The position numbers were made by a program, and so were the translations under genes. A stretch of 64,000 bases of DNA from Ktedonobacterales bacterium (GTDB lineage: Bacteria; Chloroflexota; Ktedonobacteria; Ktedonobacterales; DATBGS01), in the NCBI GenBank assembly GCA_036557285.1, contig DATBHW010000076.1, forward strand, positions 62,001 through 126,000, written 5' to 3'. Position 1 is the first letter of the stretch, and each line of letters begins with the position of its first letter. Below, piece after piece: positions 9,232 through 18,202 of the stretch. Under the pieces are notes generated by a model. That model saw nothing but the letters and a program-made list of their open reading frames with translations. It was not told the DNA's origin and made no database searches.

Positions 9232-10558
9232 TCTGATGGTCCTTATTGAGAGATACAACGGCCTGATAATGATGGCTCAGTGGAACATCCAGCAGCACCC
9301 TGGTCCCTCCCTGCGGCACAGCCTCAATAGTAAGAGCGCCTCCCAGGTTTTGCGCGCGCTCGTTCATGCCCACCAGGCCAAGGTGCCCCTCGCGCCGGGC
9401 CATGACCAGGGACAGATCAAAGCCCTGCCCATCATCCCCAACCTCCAGGTGAATGCTTTCCGGCAAAAAGGTCAGATGGACCCAGGTTTTTGTCGCCTGC
9501 GCGTGGGCAGCAGCGTTCTGAAGGGCTTCTTGCATGACCCGATAAAGACCAATCTCTGTCTCAGGGTCCAGGCGGCGCGGCTGGCCTATAATCTGCGCCT
9601 GGCAGGGTAATCCGGTAAACACTTGATAACGTTCCGCATAGCGCAGAATGGCCGGAGGCAGGCCCAGCGCGTCAAGCGTGGGAGGGCGTAAATCAAGGAT
9701 AATGCGTTTAATCTCGCCATCCACCTGCCCCAACACAGCCCGCACGCGCCGCAACGCCGATTCAACTCGCGCGGGATTACCGCTTGCCAGCCGTTCTCGC
9801 GCCGATTTTACCTCCAGAATAGCCCCGATGATAAGCTGGTTCACCCCATCGTGCATATTGTGGGCGATGCGGGCGCGCTCGCGCTCCTGAATCGTCACCG
9901 TCTGCGCCAGCAAGAGCCGGAGTTGATGGGCCTGCTGCGCCAGCGCCTCGTGGGCCTGGGCCAACTGCTCCGTTCGCTCGGTAACTTTCTGCTCCAGATC
10001 GGCTTTGGCCGCCTTGAGTTCTTCGTAAAGCTGCGCGTTGCGAATAGCGATGGCAACCTGCGCGGCATAGGTCATCAGTAGTTGTTCATGCTCGTCAGTA
10101 TAGGCGTCCGGGCGATTGGCAACGCCAATCATCCCCATTGGCGTACCCTGCACCCGCAGAGGAACGCCCAGGAACGCCTGGACTGGTGGATGCCCTTTAG
10201 GCTGGCCGATGCGCGCGGGATCAGCCATTGCGTCGGAGCTGCGCACAGGCCGATTCTCCAGCACAGCGCGCGCAAAGATGCTTGGGCGCAGTGGGATCAG
10301 GTGGAAGCGTTCATAGAAACGCTCGCTGGCCTGGAACCCCTGAATGGCAACGACATCCATCGCCCTGCCATCGGCAGTATTGAGTCCGATAAAGCCAAAC
10401 TGCGAGTCAGTCAGTTCCAGGCAATAGCGCAGCGCCGTATCGAGAACTTGCTGGAGGTCGTGCAGTTCGGCAATCTCCAGCGCCAGTTGATACAGCGCCT
10501 GTAATTGTTCGCGGCGCTCTTCGGCTTGCAGATACAGGATTTCTGAGGAGATAGGCAT
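9191..10558 (-). CDS. GAF-domain sensor histidine kinase (NarX/DegS type)
   Basis: The 455-residue protein has a GAF domain at about 20-175 (QFGFIGLNTADGR, then AFLGVPLRVQGTPMGMIGVAN), a coiled-coil linker at 178-220, a HisKA_3 dimerisation segment with ARIAHNMHDGVNQ (His236 as phospho-acceptor) and an HATPase domain (MQEALQNAAAHAQAT, DDGQGFD, GHLGLVGMNERA). No transmembrane segment is evident, so it is a soluble sensor; the GAF pocket could bind a gas through haem, a small molecule or neither. GAAGGAGGCGCTG precedes ATG 10558. It is the first gene of the kinase-regulator-cox series. Confidence 0.92.
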   Translation of the reverse strand: MPISSEILYLQAEERREQLQALYQLALEIAELHDLQQVLDTALRYCLELTDSQFGFIGLNTADGRAMDVVAIQGFQASERFYERFHLIPLRPSIFARAVLENRPVRSSDAMADPARIGQPKGHPPVQAFLGVPLRVQGTPMGMIGVANRPDAYTDEHEQLLMTYAAQVAIAIRNAQLYEELKAAKADLEQKVTERTEQLAQAHEALAQQAHQLRLLLAQTVTIQERERARIAHNMHDGVNQLIIGAILEVKSARERLASGNPARVESALRRVRAVLGQVDGEIKRIILDLRPPTLDALGLPPAILRYAERYQVFTGLPCQAQIIGQPRRLDPETEIGLYRVMQEALQNAAAHAQATKTWVHLTFLPESIHLEVGDDGQGFDLSLVMARREGHLGLVGMNERAQNLGGALTIEAVPQGGTRVLLDVPLSHHYQAVVSLNKDHQNGHIQAADSHPHR

Positions 10559-10649
10559 CAGCGCCTCCTTCCATCCCAGGTAGTCATCATTCTACCACAG
10601 GGAAGAGAGAGGCAGAGTCGCGCCTATCCGCTGACCGCATGGAACACCG

Positions 10650-10922
10650 CTAGCGAAAGAGATAGGCAGGGTCGTCGGCGGGAACGACTTCAGGCGGAAT
10701 TGACTCAACAGGCTGGCAGATAAAGCGATCCTGCTGCGGGTGATAGGTCACGCCAATGACAGCTACCCCTCCCAATTCTCCCCTGTAGTGCCCCCCCAGC
10801 CGGACGGTGATATGATATTCTGTTGGACTCTCCTCTTCCACTTTCATCGCCCAGACACCTACACCGCTGCTATCGAGACAGTAATCAACAGCAGCATCTT
10901 CAAACTCGCGCACTGTGGGCAT
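10650..10922 (-). CDS. small hypothetical protein
   Basis: The 90-residue acidic protein begins MPTVREFEDAAVDYCLDSSGVGVWAMKVEEES and ends in SIPPEVVPADDPAYLFR. The pattern suggests one compact beta-rich domain (WAMKVEE, EYHITVRLGG, VAVIGVTYHP). I recognise no family. The ATG at 10922, with GGCGGGG just upstream, fits better than the upstream ATG at 10967. It lies behind the kinase gene's promoter region and reads the same way, with no clear operon partner. Confidence 0.6.
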   Translation of the reverse strand: MPTVREFEDAAVDYCLDSSGVGVWAMKVEEESPTEYHITVRLGGHYRGELGGVAVIGVTYHPQQDRFICQPVESIPPEVVPADDPAYLFR

Positions 10923-11028
10923 ACATCCCCGCCTTTCTTCGTGAACCCTTTCGAGAGCAAACAGCACAGGCGTTCTTTATTACCGAAATGGGGCTGCGTC
11001 TCTCTGCTCAGCAGGCAATCTAGATAGC

Positions 11029-11050
11029 CAGGCGTCTGTATGGACGCCTG
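11029..11050. terminator. perfect 8-bp stem-loop between genes
   Basis: CAGGCGTC-TGTATG-GACGCCTG is a perfect stem with a six-base loop in the 255-bp gap between pgi and the small hypothetical gene. No T-run follows on either strand, so it is at best a weak or factor-dependent terminator, or a protein site. Confidence 0.3.
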
Positions 11051-11125
11051 ATAGTACATAGATGTGCCGCAATTTGCATGCCAGACTATCTCGTACCAGA
11101 CCCTGCTGCATACCTGCGGGTGCTA

Positions 11126-11172
11126 TTTGCAGCGCCGCCTTCCGGGCGGCTAAGCGGCAAGCTGCCCGGAAG
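11126..11172. repeat. repeat remnant forming a hairpin 3' of pgi (R6)
   Basis: TTGCAGCGCCGCC, the inner end of the dispersed repeat family, is followed by CTTCCGGGC (11139-11147) and GCCCGGAAG (11164-11172), a perfect 9-bp stem with a 16-base loop. It starts six bases after the pgi stop codon. It may act as the 3' stem-loop of the pgi transcript; there is no U-tract. Confidence 0.55.
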
Positions 11173-11177
11173 TTCTC

Positions 11178-12833
11178 CTACCCCTGTGATCCGCGCAGCT
11201 TGCGATACCTGTGGATGAGCGCGTTGGTCGAACTATCGTGCTTCAGTTCTGGCTCATGGGCGCTTGAAAGCTCTGGAATGATGCGCTGGGCCAGTACTTT
11301 TCCAAGCTCGACGCCCCACTGGTCGAACGAATTGATATGCCAGATGGTTCCCTGTGTGAAGACCTTGTGTTCATAGAGCGCGATGAGCTTGCCGAGCGTT
11401 TCGGGCGTTAGCCGCTCAGCCAGAATGGTATTGGTCGGGCGATTACCCTCAAACGTGCGATGCGGCACCTGGAAGTCTGGCACGCCATCAGCCTTCACTT
11501 CCTCGGCGGTTTTGCCGAAAGCCAGCGCCTCGGTCTGCGCAAAGAGATTCGCCATCAGCAGATCATGGTGATTGCCCAACGGGTTCAAGGTCTGGCAGAA
11601 GCCAATGAAATCGCAGGGGATCAGTTTGGTCCCCTGGTGGATCAGTTGATAGTAAGCGTGCTGCCCGTTGGTCCCTGGCTGCCCCCAGATAATCGGCCCG
11701 GTCTGGTAATCCACCCGCCTGCCCTCCAGGTCCACATGTTTGCCGTCGCTTTCCATATCAAGCTGCTGAAGATAGGAGGGTAGGCGGCCCAGGTAGTGGT
11801 CATAGGGCAAGATGGCAACGGTTTCAGCGCCGAAGAAGTCGTTATACCAGATGCCGATCAGCCCAAGAAGCGCGGGCAGATTGCGCTCGAACGGCGCGGT
11901 GCGAAAATGCTCGTCCAGCGCGTGAAAGCCCGCCAGCATCTGCGAGAATTGTTCAGGGCCGATGGCGATCATCAGCGAAAGGCCAATCGCCGAATCATAG
12001 GAATAGCGCCCGCCTACCCAGTCCCAGAAGACGAACATGTTTTGCGGGTCAATGCCAAACTTCGCTACCTCTTCCGTGTTGGTGGAGACCGCGACAAAGT
12101 GTTTCGCCACCGCTTGCTCATCGCCAAGAGTGCGCAAGCTCCACTCGCGGGCGGTGCGCGCGTTGGTCATGGTTTCCAGCGTGGTGAACGTCTTGGAGGA
12201 GACGATAAAAAGCGTTTCTTCCGGGTTCAAGTCTCTGGTGGCCTCTACAAAATCGGTCCCATCAATATTGGAGACAAAGCGGAAGGTCATAGAGCGGTCA
12301 CTATAATATTTCAGCGCCTCATAGGCCATGACCGGACCAAGATCGGAGCCGCCAATGCCGATATTAATCACATTGCGGATGCGCTTGCCGGTGTAGCCCT
12401 TCCACTCCCCGCTGCGAACGCGATTGGAGAAATGGGCCATCTTCTCCAGTACTTCATGCACCCTGGGTACCACGTTTTCGCCATCTACCATGATTGACTG
12501 GCCCTTTGGCGCGCGCAACGCCACATGCAAGACGGCGCGCTGCTCGGTGCTGTTGATCTTTTCGCCGCTGAACATGGCGTTGATACGCGCCCGCAGGCCG
12601 CATTCCTCTGCAAGCTGTAAGAACAGCCCTATCGTTTCATCAGTGATGCGATTCTTCGAGTAATCGAGATAGAGACCCACCGCCTCCGCTGTGAACCGCT
12701 CGCCGCGCCGGGGGTCTTGGGCAAAGAGCGCGCGCAGATGCGTGTCGCGGATGCGCTGGTAATGCGCCTCCAGCGCCTTCCACGCCGGGCGCTGGGTGAG
12801 TGGTGTTGCTGGTGCCGGGCCAGTCTTCATCAT
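11178..12833 (-). CDS. pgi: glucose-6-phosphate isomerase
   Basis: The 551-residue protein matches the long-form (E. coli/eukaryote-like) phosphoglucose isomerases along its whole length. Visible landmarks are [12 protein letters not shown] near 155, the sugar-phosphate loop SKTFTTLET near 210, [13 protein letters not shown] near 270, [10 protein letters not shown] near 355 and the C-terminal [11 protein letters not shown]. It interconverts glucose-6-phosphate and fructose-6-phosphate in glycolysis and gluconeogenesis in the cytoplasm. GGGAGGCATAATCT precedes ATG 12833. It appears monocistronic. Confidence 0.97.
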   Translation of the reverse strand: MMKTGPAPATPLTQRPAWKALEAHYQRIRDTHLRALFAQDPRRGERFTAEAVGLYLDYSKNRITDETIGLFLQLAEECGLRARINAMFSGEKINSTEQRAVLHVALRAPKGQSIMVDGENVVPRVHEVLEKMAHFSNRVRSGEWKGYTGKRIRNVINIGIGGSDLGPVMAYEALKYYSDRSMTFRFVSNIDGTDFVEATRDLNPEETLFIVSSKTFTTLETMTNARTAREWSLRTLGDEQAVAKHFVAVSTNTEEVAKFGIDPQNMFVFWDWVGGRYSYDSAIGLSLMIAIGPEQFSQMLAGFHALDEHFRTAPFERNLPALLGLIGIWYNDFFGAETVAILPYDHYLGRLPSYLQQLDMESDGKHVDLEGRRVDYQTGPIIWGQPGTNGQHAYYQLIHQGTKLIPCDFIGFCQTLNPLGNHHDLLMANLFAQTEALAFGKTAEEVKADGVPDFQVPHRTFEGNRPTNTILAERLTPETLGKLIALYEHKVFTQGTIWHINSFDQWGVELGKVLAQRIIPELSSAHEPELKHDSSTNALIHRYRKLRGSQG

Positions 12834-12955
12834 AGATTATGCCTCCCGAATGCAACGAACTTAGCCGGAACGCGAGCAGTATGCGCCATCAAAGTCGCAT
12901 CTGGCGCGGCGGTTGTCAAGCAGCGGGACCAGCGTGCGCCAGCCCATGCCCAGTG

Positions 12956-13405
12956 TTATGCTGGTCTTCGCCCGACGAAGTGTACCCCCACAAGCGTCAT
13001 GACGACTTCATCATGTTGATTGAACAGCTCGCATTTGGAGCGCAGAATCCCCATCTGTGGCCTGCTCTTTGATGGCGTACATTCAAGCACCGTGAAGCAG
13101 GCGCGCAGCATATCGCCCGGGCGAACGGGGCGGGGCCAGCGTACCTCATCCACGCCCGGTGATCCTATGCTTATCGTCTCGCGGAGCAGCCCATCAACCA
13201 GCAAGCGCATAAAGAGTCCGGTGGTGTGCCATCCGCTCGCCACCAATCCGCCGAAAATAGAATCCCTGGCTTGTTCCGGGTCCAGATGAAAAGGCTGCGG
13301 ATCAAACTGTTTGGCAAAGGTGATAATTTCCTCTGCCGTTACCTGGGCAGCGCCGAGGACGATGATCTCTCCAACATGAAAATCCTCGAAATAGCGTATG
13401 CTCAT
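12956..13405 (-). CDS. MaoC-like (R)-specific enoyl-CoA hydratase/dehydratase
   Basis: The 149-residue single hot-dog-fold protein contains the hydratase-2 signature FDPQPFHLDPEQA followed by SIFGGLVASGWHT; Asp31 and His36 would be the catalytic pair. Such proteins hydrate trans-2-enoyl-CoA in fatty-acid or polyhydroxyalkanoate metabolism, or act on small branched acyl-CoAs. GAAGAGAG precedes the ATG. No beta-oxidation partner is adjacent, so the substrate is open. Confidence 0.88.
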   Translation of the reverse strand: MSIRYFEDFHVGEIIVLGAAQVTAEEIITFAKQFDPQPFHLDPEQARDSIFGGLVASGWHTTGLFMRLLVDGLLRETISIGSPGVDEVRWPRPVRPGDMLRACFTVLECTPSKSRPQMGILRSKCELFNQHDEVVMTLVGVHFVGRRPA

Positions 13406-13584
13406 CTCTCTTCATCCCCAACTTCGTGAGCCATGCGGGCGTGGTATCAAGCGTCGGCCTATACCATACTATACGATCAACCAGAACCACAGCGACAATG
13501 CGAAGATAGCCGCAGACACGGTACGGCCATTTCGACCTCAACGGCGATTAAACTCGCCGGGTGGTTGAACACCGATTATGGCGC

Positions 13585-13614
13585 TTGACAACCTGGCTAA
13601 GAGGGCGCTAGTAT
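13585..13614 (+). promoter_or_regulatory. sigma-70-type promoter for the 143-aa protein
   Basis: TTGACA at 13585-13590, an 18-base spacer and TAGTAT at 13609-13614 form a good consensus promoter 60 bp upstream of the TTG start at 13674. Confidence 0.55.
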
Positions 13615-13673
13615 GCAAGAAAGCACTCTCTAAGCGCGAGTAGGCGCTCTCAGCGTCAGAAAGGCAGGTCGGC

Positions 13674-14105
13674 TTGAACCACGACCCGGAGCAATGGAGA
13701 AAATACCAGGAAGCCATTCAGCATGCCAGCCAGCATCGGCCCGAAGCCCTCAGCCCTGAGCAGTGGCAAATGGTCCAGACGGCGCTCCAACAGATGCAGC
13801 AAACCGGGGCCACCCAATTCACCTATAGAGTGACGCGGCTCCCCGATGGAACTGTTGTGCAACAGGGAGATCAACCTGCTGGCAATCCTTCTGGCTGGCC
13901 TGGCGAGAAAGCGCCTCCCACAACCGTTCTGCCAGGCCAGCAGCCGACCCCTTCAGCAATTCCCCAGGGCTACCTTGATCCACTCTATCAGAGTGCCGTC
14001 GCGGAATTACAGCGATGGATGGCTCAGTACGAACGCTACCGGACGCAAGGCAGCTTCGCCCGGCTGGAACCGATCTTTCAGATGATTAAGCACATTACTG
14101 GATAG
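13674..14105 (+). CDS. hypothetical Gln/Pro-rich protein
   Basis: The 143-residue protein has an N-terminal helical part rich in Gln and His (EQWRKYQEAIQHASQH), a strand-like middle (ATQFTYRVTRLPDGTVV), a Pro/Gly-rich low-complexity linker and a C-terminal helix (LDPLYQSAVAELQRWMAQYE). There is no signal peptide or membrane segment. The start is a TTG preceded by AAAGGCAGG. Real coding is supported by the promoter upstream and the terminator-like hairpin three bases after the stop. I recognise no family. Confidence 0.65.
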   Translation: MNHDPEQWRKYQEAIQHASQHRPEALSPEQWQMVQTALQQMQQTGATQFTYRVTRLPDGTVVQQGDQPAGNPSGWPGEKAPPTTVLPGQQPTPSAIPQGYLDPLYQSAVAELQRWMAQYERYRTQGSFARLEPIFQMIKHITG

Positions 14106-14107
14106 CC

Positions 14108-14158
14108 GAGAGCCGCCAGGACTTGCATCCAATAACCGGCATGTGTCCTGGCGCTCTC
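14108..14158 (+). terminator. stem-loop terminator between convergent genes
   Basis: GAGAGC-c-GCCAGGAC (14108-14122) pairs with GTCCTGGC-GCTCTC (14145-14158): 14 base pairs with one bulged base and a 22-base loop, followed by CCTTTCTT. It lies between two convergent genes and may serve both. Confidence 0.55.
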
Positions 14159-14181
14159 CCTTTCTTCCGCCAGCTACGCTT

Positions 14182-14772
14182 CTAGCTCTCGACCAGAGAC
14201 GGTTTCTTCTGCCTGCCTATGCTCCCTCCGATGGCTCCCACCGCCATGCCCACCAGCAAGGAGAGCAATAAGGCGACCAGCAGCCCCAACACAATCCCTC
14301 CAAGCAGCATACCCTCTGTGAGATGAACAGTTACCCCCTCTCGCTGGAGCGCCAGGTTCAAGCTGCCGAGGGTGCTTTGCAGTTGCGCCTGGTCCAGCAC
14401 GATAAAAAGAAAGGTGGTTGCCAGGCTAAACAGCGAACTCACCAGGGCCGTCATCACACCAGCGAACGCCCCGCTCTGTGCGCTGCCAGTCTGCCGGGCC
14501 GCCCGCACACCAGCGAGGCCATAGGCTGCCAGGGGGAGGAGCAACGAGAGCGCCGACAGCAGAGGAGCGACAGGCCCAATCGGATTTAGCCAGTGGAGTA
14601 CGATAAAAAGAAGTCCCAGAATGCTTCCGAGGCGTAGACCTTCTCGAAGTGGCGCTCGGTTAGTGGATGTCGTGAGCAAATCTCTCAAACCCGCTTTCGT
14701 GAGAGTGGCGCTTCTTACACTCAGGAGGCGAAAACGGCTTCCGAGCAGGGGAGAGGCGCTGTTCTTGGACAA
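14182..14772 (-). CDS. hypothetical membrane protein, about four TM helices
   Basis: The 196-residue protein has a basic N-terminal 45 residues, then hydrophobic segments at about 48-65 (LGSILGLLFIVLHWL), 70-90 (LLSALSLLLPLAAYGLAGV), 103-127 (AGVMTALVSSLFSLATTFLFIVL) and 153-185 (GGIVLGLLVALLLSLLVGMAVGAIGG). The last contains a small-residue-rich Gly run. The start appears to be a TTG; the Shine-Dalgarno-like GAAGG is very close to it, so the exact start is uncertain. I recognise no family. Confidence 0.6.
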   Translation of the reverse strand: MSKNSASPLLGSRFRLLSVRSATLTKAGLRDLLTTSTNRAPLREGLRLGSILGLLFIVLHWLNPIGPVAPLLSALSLLLPLAAYGLAGVRAARQTGSAQSGAFAGVMTALVSSLFSLATTFLFIVLDQAQLQSTLGSLNLALQREGVTVHLTEGMLLGGIVLGLLVALLLSLLVGMAVGAIGGSIGRQKKPSLVES

Positions 14773-14971
14773 GCCTTCTGCAATGACTGTGCCAGCGCCA
14801 GCGAGGCGTGATGCTCTGTTCCGTTGGCTGGTGAATATGTGGTGAATATATGAAAAAGGCGCGCACCTGAGTGCCTGCGTGATGGCATCCAGAGTATGGA
14901 AATCTGAGGGGTTGTCGTGTATGCTCGCAGTGAAAAATCGTTCTAAAAAATTGCTCTCAGGAGAACCGTCT

Positions 14972-16297
14972 ATGCAGTCATCAATCCCGTCGCCTGAAAG
15001 CTATGGCGAGTTGATTCGCGCGGCGCAAAACGCCCCCGAACAATTGGAGCATCTGTATCAAGCGGCGCGACGAGCGCATCGCGCCGGGCAATTCGCTCAG
15101 GACATAAACGCGCTGTATCAGGAATCATCGGAGAATGTGTTGTATGCCGCCTGGCACTATCGTTTGCAGCAAAGCACGCAAGAAGAGTGGTTTTCACGGA
15201 TAGGAAGTAACTGGCGACTGGCGATCTTGATGAGCGTGCTATTGGGCCTGATCCTATGGGGGTTATCCGATCCCAGCCTGGTAATCAACGCGATCCCCTA
15301 TCTGGCGTTTATAGGAGCGCCCATCATCGCGCTGTTTCTCACCAGCTTTTTCTTCATCATCACCCGTCACAATACGGCCCGGTTGGCGACGGCGCTGCTG
15401 GGATTGGTAGGATTCACCGTCTATGTTCTGGTGATGGTGTCGCGCCTGGACGCAGCGAATGACTATCTGCCGTTGGCGTTTCTTCATCTTGTTTTGTTGG
15501 CCTGGGGTACGATTGCCATCTACCTGGCAGGCTGGCGCTTCCCCACGCGAGACACCTTTGCGTTTTTATTGAAATCGCTGGAAATGCTCGGTACAGCAGG
15601 CGTGTACATCATCGTTGGCGGTATCTTCGTCGGCCTGACCTATGTGATGTTCGAGGCCATTGGCGTTGACCTCAGCAGCCCCATACAGCGCCTGCTTATT
15701 CTAGGCGGCGGGGGATTGATCCCGCTGGTCGCTGTGCTAAGCGTCTACGATCCCAAGGGTGGCCTGACACAGCAGGAGTTTCGGCGGGGATTCGCCCGCA
15801 TTTTGATGATTGGCCTGCACGCCATCTTACCGCTGTCGCTGTTGATCCTGATACTCTTCCTGCTGGCGCTGCCGTTCAATTTTTTCCAGGCGTATGATAA
15901 CCGCGAGACCTTGATTGTGTTCAATGTGCTGCTCTTTGGCATCCTGGGACTCTTGATTGGCGCTATCCCGCTCACCGCCGGGGAGTTTTCATTGACCTAC
16001 CAGAAATGGCTGCGTCTTGAAGTAGGGGCGCTGGCCGGGCTGGTGATCGTCGTCAGCCTCTACGCGCTCTCAGCCATTCTCTACCGGACCGCGCAGGATC
16101 AACTCACTATGAACCGGCTGACGGTAATCGGCTGGAACAGCATTAACATTGTCCTGCTCGGTCTTTTGCTGTATTGGATCATCCGCCCAGGAAACCGCTC
16201 GTGGGGAGAAGCGGCGCAAAAGGTCTTCCGGCCAGGGGCGTATGCGTACCTGGCCTGGGGTGGTTTCCTGATACTCGCCTTGCCGATATTGTTTTAA
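14972..16297 (+). CDS. polytopic membrane protein (DUF4153-like)
   Basis: The 441-residue protein has a soluble, mostly helical N-terminal 80 residues (MQSSIPSPESYGELIRAAQ...), then about eleven to twelve hydrophobic segments from residue 85 to the end. The arrangement and stretches such as GGIFVGLTYVMFEAIGVDLSS resemble DUF4153-type inner-membrane proteins of unknown function; the family assignment is tentative. ATG 14972 has AGGAG seven bases upstream; the longer frame from 14879 lacks such a site. A 32-bp perfect palindrome lies 51 bp downstream. Confidence 0.75.
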   Translation: MQSSIPSPESYGELIRAAQNAPEQLEHLYQAARRAHRAGQFAQDINALYQESSENVLYAAWHYRLQQSTQEEWFSRIGSNWRLAILMSVLLGLILWGLSDPSLVINAIPYLAFIGAPIIALFLTSFFFIITRHNTARLATALLGLVGFTVYVLVMVSRLDAANDYLPLAFLHLVLLAWGTIAIYLAGWRFPTRDTFAFLLKSLEMLGTAGVYIIVGGIFVGLTYVMFEAIGVDLSSPIQRLLILGGGGLIPLVAVLSVYDPKGGLTQQEFRRGFARILMIGLHAILPLSLLILILFLLALPFNFFQAYDNRETLIVFNVLLFGILGLLIGAIPLTAGEFSLTYQKWLRLEVGALAGLVIVVSLYALSAILYRTAQDQLTMNRLTVIGWNSINIVLLGLLLYWIIRPGNRSWGEAAQKVFRPGAYAYLAWGGFLILALPILF

Positions 16298-16348
16298 TCC
16301 CCCATCGCGGGCAAGACCCACCAAACGGTACAGCACGCCCATCAATGC

Positions 16349-16380
16349 GCCAGCCGCCGTGAAGCTTCACGGCGGCTGGC
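16349..16380. terminator. 32-bp perfect palindrome downstream of the membrane protein gene
   Basis: Two 16-bp arms, GCCAGCCGCCGTGAAG and CTTCACGGCGGCTGGC, abut with no loop, so the DNA is perfectly self-complementary. As RNA it would form a long GC-rich hairpin. No T-run follows. It ends two bases before the left 9-bp repeat of the MITE at 16383. Confidence 0.5.
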
Positions 16381-16382
16381 AT

Positions 16383-16673
16383 GTTCTACTGATTACATCA
16401 AATCTCCTCGAATACTTGCAGATACCACTTGTAGCGCCGCCGTCCCGGCGGCTAGCCACCTGTAGCGCCGCCTCCCTTCGGGAAGGGCCGCTTGCCTCGG
16501 CTATGCCTCGGCACTCTCGCTCCCGTTGGTCGCTCGCGCGTCCCTTCCCGGCGGCTCAACGCTGTGCCAGGGCGAGCGTTCGCCCTCCGGGCCACGGCGC
16601 CAGCAGGCCAACGCTGGCCGCCGGGACGGCGGCGCTACAAGTGGCCCCGCTTTTTGGCAGAACCGTTCTACTG
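16383..16673. mobile_element. MITE-like element R2 with 9-bp direct repeats and a nested end
   Basis: GTTCTACTG occurs at 16383-16391 and again at 16665-16673, bounding a 273-bp element. Inside, CCACTTGTAGCGCCGCC (from 16425) and GGCGGCGCTACAAGTGG (to 16644) form inverted inner ends. A second left inner end, CCACCTGTAGCGCCGCC, starts at 16456, so one copy appears nested or internally duplicated. The right outer end is GGCAGAACC; the matching left outer end is not recognisable. The conserved core CTCGCTCCCGTTGGTCGCTC lies near 16515. The rest of the 469-bp gene gap up to 16766 holds no gene I can support. Confidence 0.75.
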
Positions 16674-16766
16674 AGTATATCTTGCTCAGAACTAGCTCAT
16701 GCGATAGTATGGGCAGTGTTGATACTGATGGGCAAGTGAAACATTCTTCTTAGAGGAGCGAACGCT

Positions 16767-18161
16767 ATGAACGAATCGGCCACTGAGAGCGAGCAAGACC
16801 CAACCTTTCGGCAATTGATGGATTACACGGCAGAGACCATGCAGCGCCTGCACGTCCCTGGTGTCGCTATAGGTATTCTCTACGAAGGCAAGGAATATGT
16901 CGGCGGCCTGGGCGTGACGAATGTGGACCATCCGCTGCCGGTTGACGCTGATACGCTCTTCCAGATTGGTTCGACCACCAAAACAATGACCGCGACGGCT
17001 GCTATGCGGCTGGTTGAGCAGGGGAAGCTCGCTCTGGATACGCCTATCCGCGAATATCTGCCCGATCTGCGCCTGGCGGATGAAGATGTCACAGCACGGG
17101 CGACGCTGCGCCACATTTTCACGCATACCGGCGGCTGGGTGGGCGATTATTTTGACGACGTGGGCATGGGCGATGACGCGCTGGCAAAAATTGTCGCAAA
17201 GATGGAAAAGACGCCTCAACTCACCCCGCTTGGTGAAATCTGGTCCTACTGCAATTCCGGCTTCTATCTGGCGGGCCGGGTGATTGAGGTCGTGACGGGC
17301 AAGGTCTATGAAGAGGCTGTGCGGGAACTGGTGTTGGAGCCGCTGGGCTTGAAGCATTCCTTCTTTTTTGCCAACGAGGTGATTACCCATCGGTTTGCGG
17401 TGGGTCATGAAGTGCGCGATGAAAAGCCAGTTGTAGCGCGTCCCTGGGCGTTGCCGCGCAGCGCGAATGCGGCGGGCGGCGTGAGTTCAACGGTCAAGGA
17501 CCAGCTTCGTTATGCCCGCTTCCACCTGGGCGATGGCACAGCGCCAGATGGGACGCACCTGCTTACGCGGGAATCAATGCGGCTGATGCAGTCGCCGCTG
17601 GCGCAGGCGGGGAACCTGGCTGATGAGGTGGGCGTGACCTGGATGCGCAAGAAGGTGGGCGGAGCGCAGATCATCAGGCATGGAGGCGCGACCAATGGGC
17701 AGCTATCGGCATTTTCGATGATCCCTGAGCGTGCTTTTGCCATTACCATCTTGACGAACGCTGATCGCGGCGGAGAATTGAACGATGAAGTGGTGAAATG
17801 GGCGCACCAGCACTATCTGGGGCTAAGCGACCCTGAGCCGGTTCCGCTCGATCTCCCAAAGGAAACGCTTGCGCCTTACCTGGGGCGCTACTCTGCGGCG
17901 ATGGATGACATAGAGCTTAGCCTGGTGGATGGCGCTCTGGTGATGAAAGTGACAGAGCAAAACCCGTTTTCCGAAAAAGACGCCACGCCTCCACCCCCTA
18001 TCCCACCGATACGTCTGGCGTTCTGGAACGAGGACCGCGTAATCGCCCTGGACGCGCCATTAAAGAATGACCAGGGCGAGTTCTTGCGCACCCCTGACGG
18101 CAGCATCGCCTGGCTGCGCTTTGGGGGGCGCATCCATAAACGCGAAGGTCAGTCGGCGTAA
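16767..18161 (+). CDS. serine hydrolase, beta-lactamase class C/S12 family
   Basis: The 464-residue protein has the three active-site elements of S12 enzymes: S69-TT-K72 in FQIGSTTKTM, Y161-C-N163, and H305-GG. A C-terminal lipocalin-like extension (APYLGRYSAAMDDIELSLVDGALVM) follows the catalytic domain. There is no signal peptide, so it should act in the cytoplasm or need another export route. Family members include D-aminopeptidases, esterases and penicillin-binding-like proteins, and the activity cannot be read off. GAGGAGCGAACGCT precedes the ATG. It is followed 41 bp later by an S51 peptidase-like gene on the same strand. Confidence 0.88.
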   Translation: MNESATESEQDPTFRQLMDYTAETMQRLHVPGVAIGILYEGKEYVGGLGVTNVDHPLPVDADTLFQIGSTTKTMTATAAMRLVEQGKLALDTPIREYLPDLRLADEDVTARATLRHIFTHTGGWVGDYFDDVGMGDDALAKIVAKMEKTPQLTPLGEIWSYCNSGFYLAGRVIEVVTGKVYEEAVRELVLEPLGLKHSFFFANEVITHRFAVGHEVRDEKPVVARPWALPRSANAAGGVSSTVKDQLRYARFHLGDGTAPDGTHLLTRESMRLMQSPLAQAGNLADEVGVTWMRKKVGGAQIIRHGGATNGQLSAFSMIPERAFAITILTNADRGGELNDEVVKWAHQHYLGLSDPEPVPLDLPKETLAPYLGRYSAAMDDIELSLVDGALVMKVTEQNPFSEKDATPPPPIPPIRLAFWNEDRVIALDAPLKNDQGEFLRTPDGSIAWLRFGGRIHKREGQSA

Positions 18162-18202
18162 ACCGTCAGGATACGAAGCCAGGTTACGAAGAAAGAAGAA
18201 AT

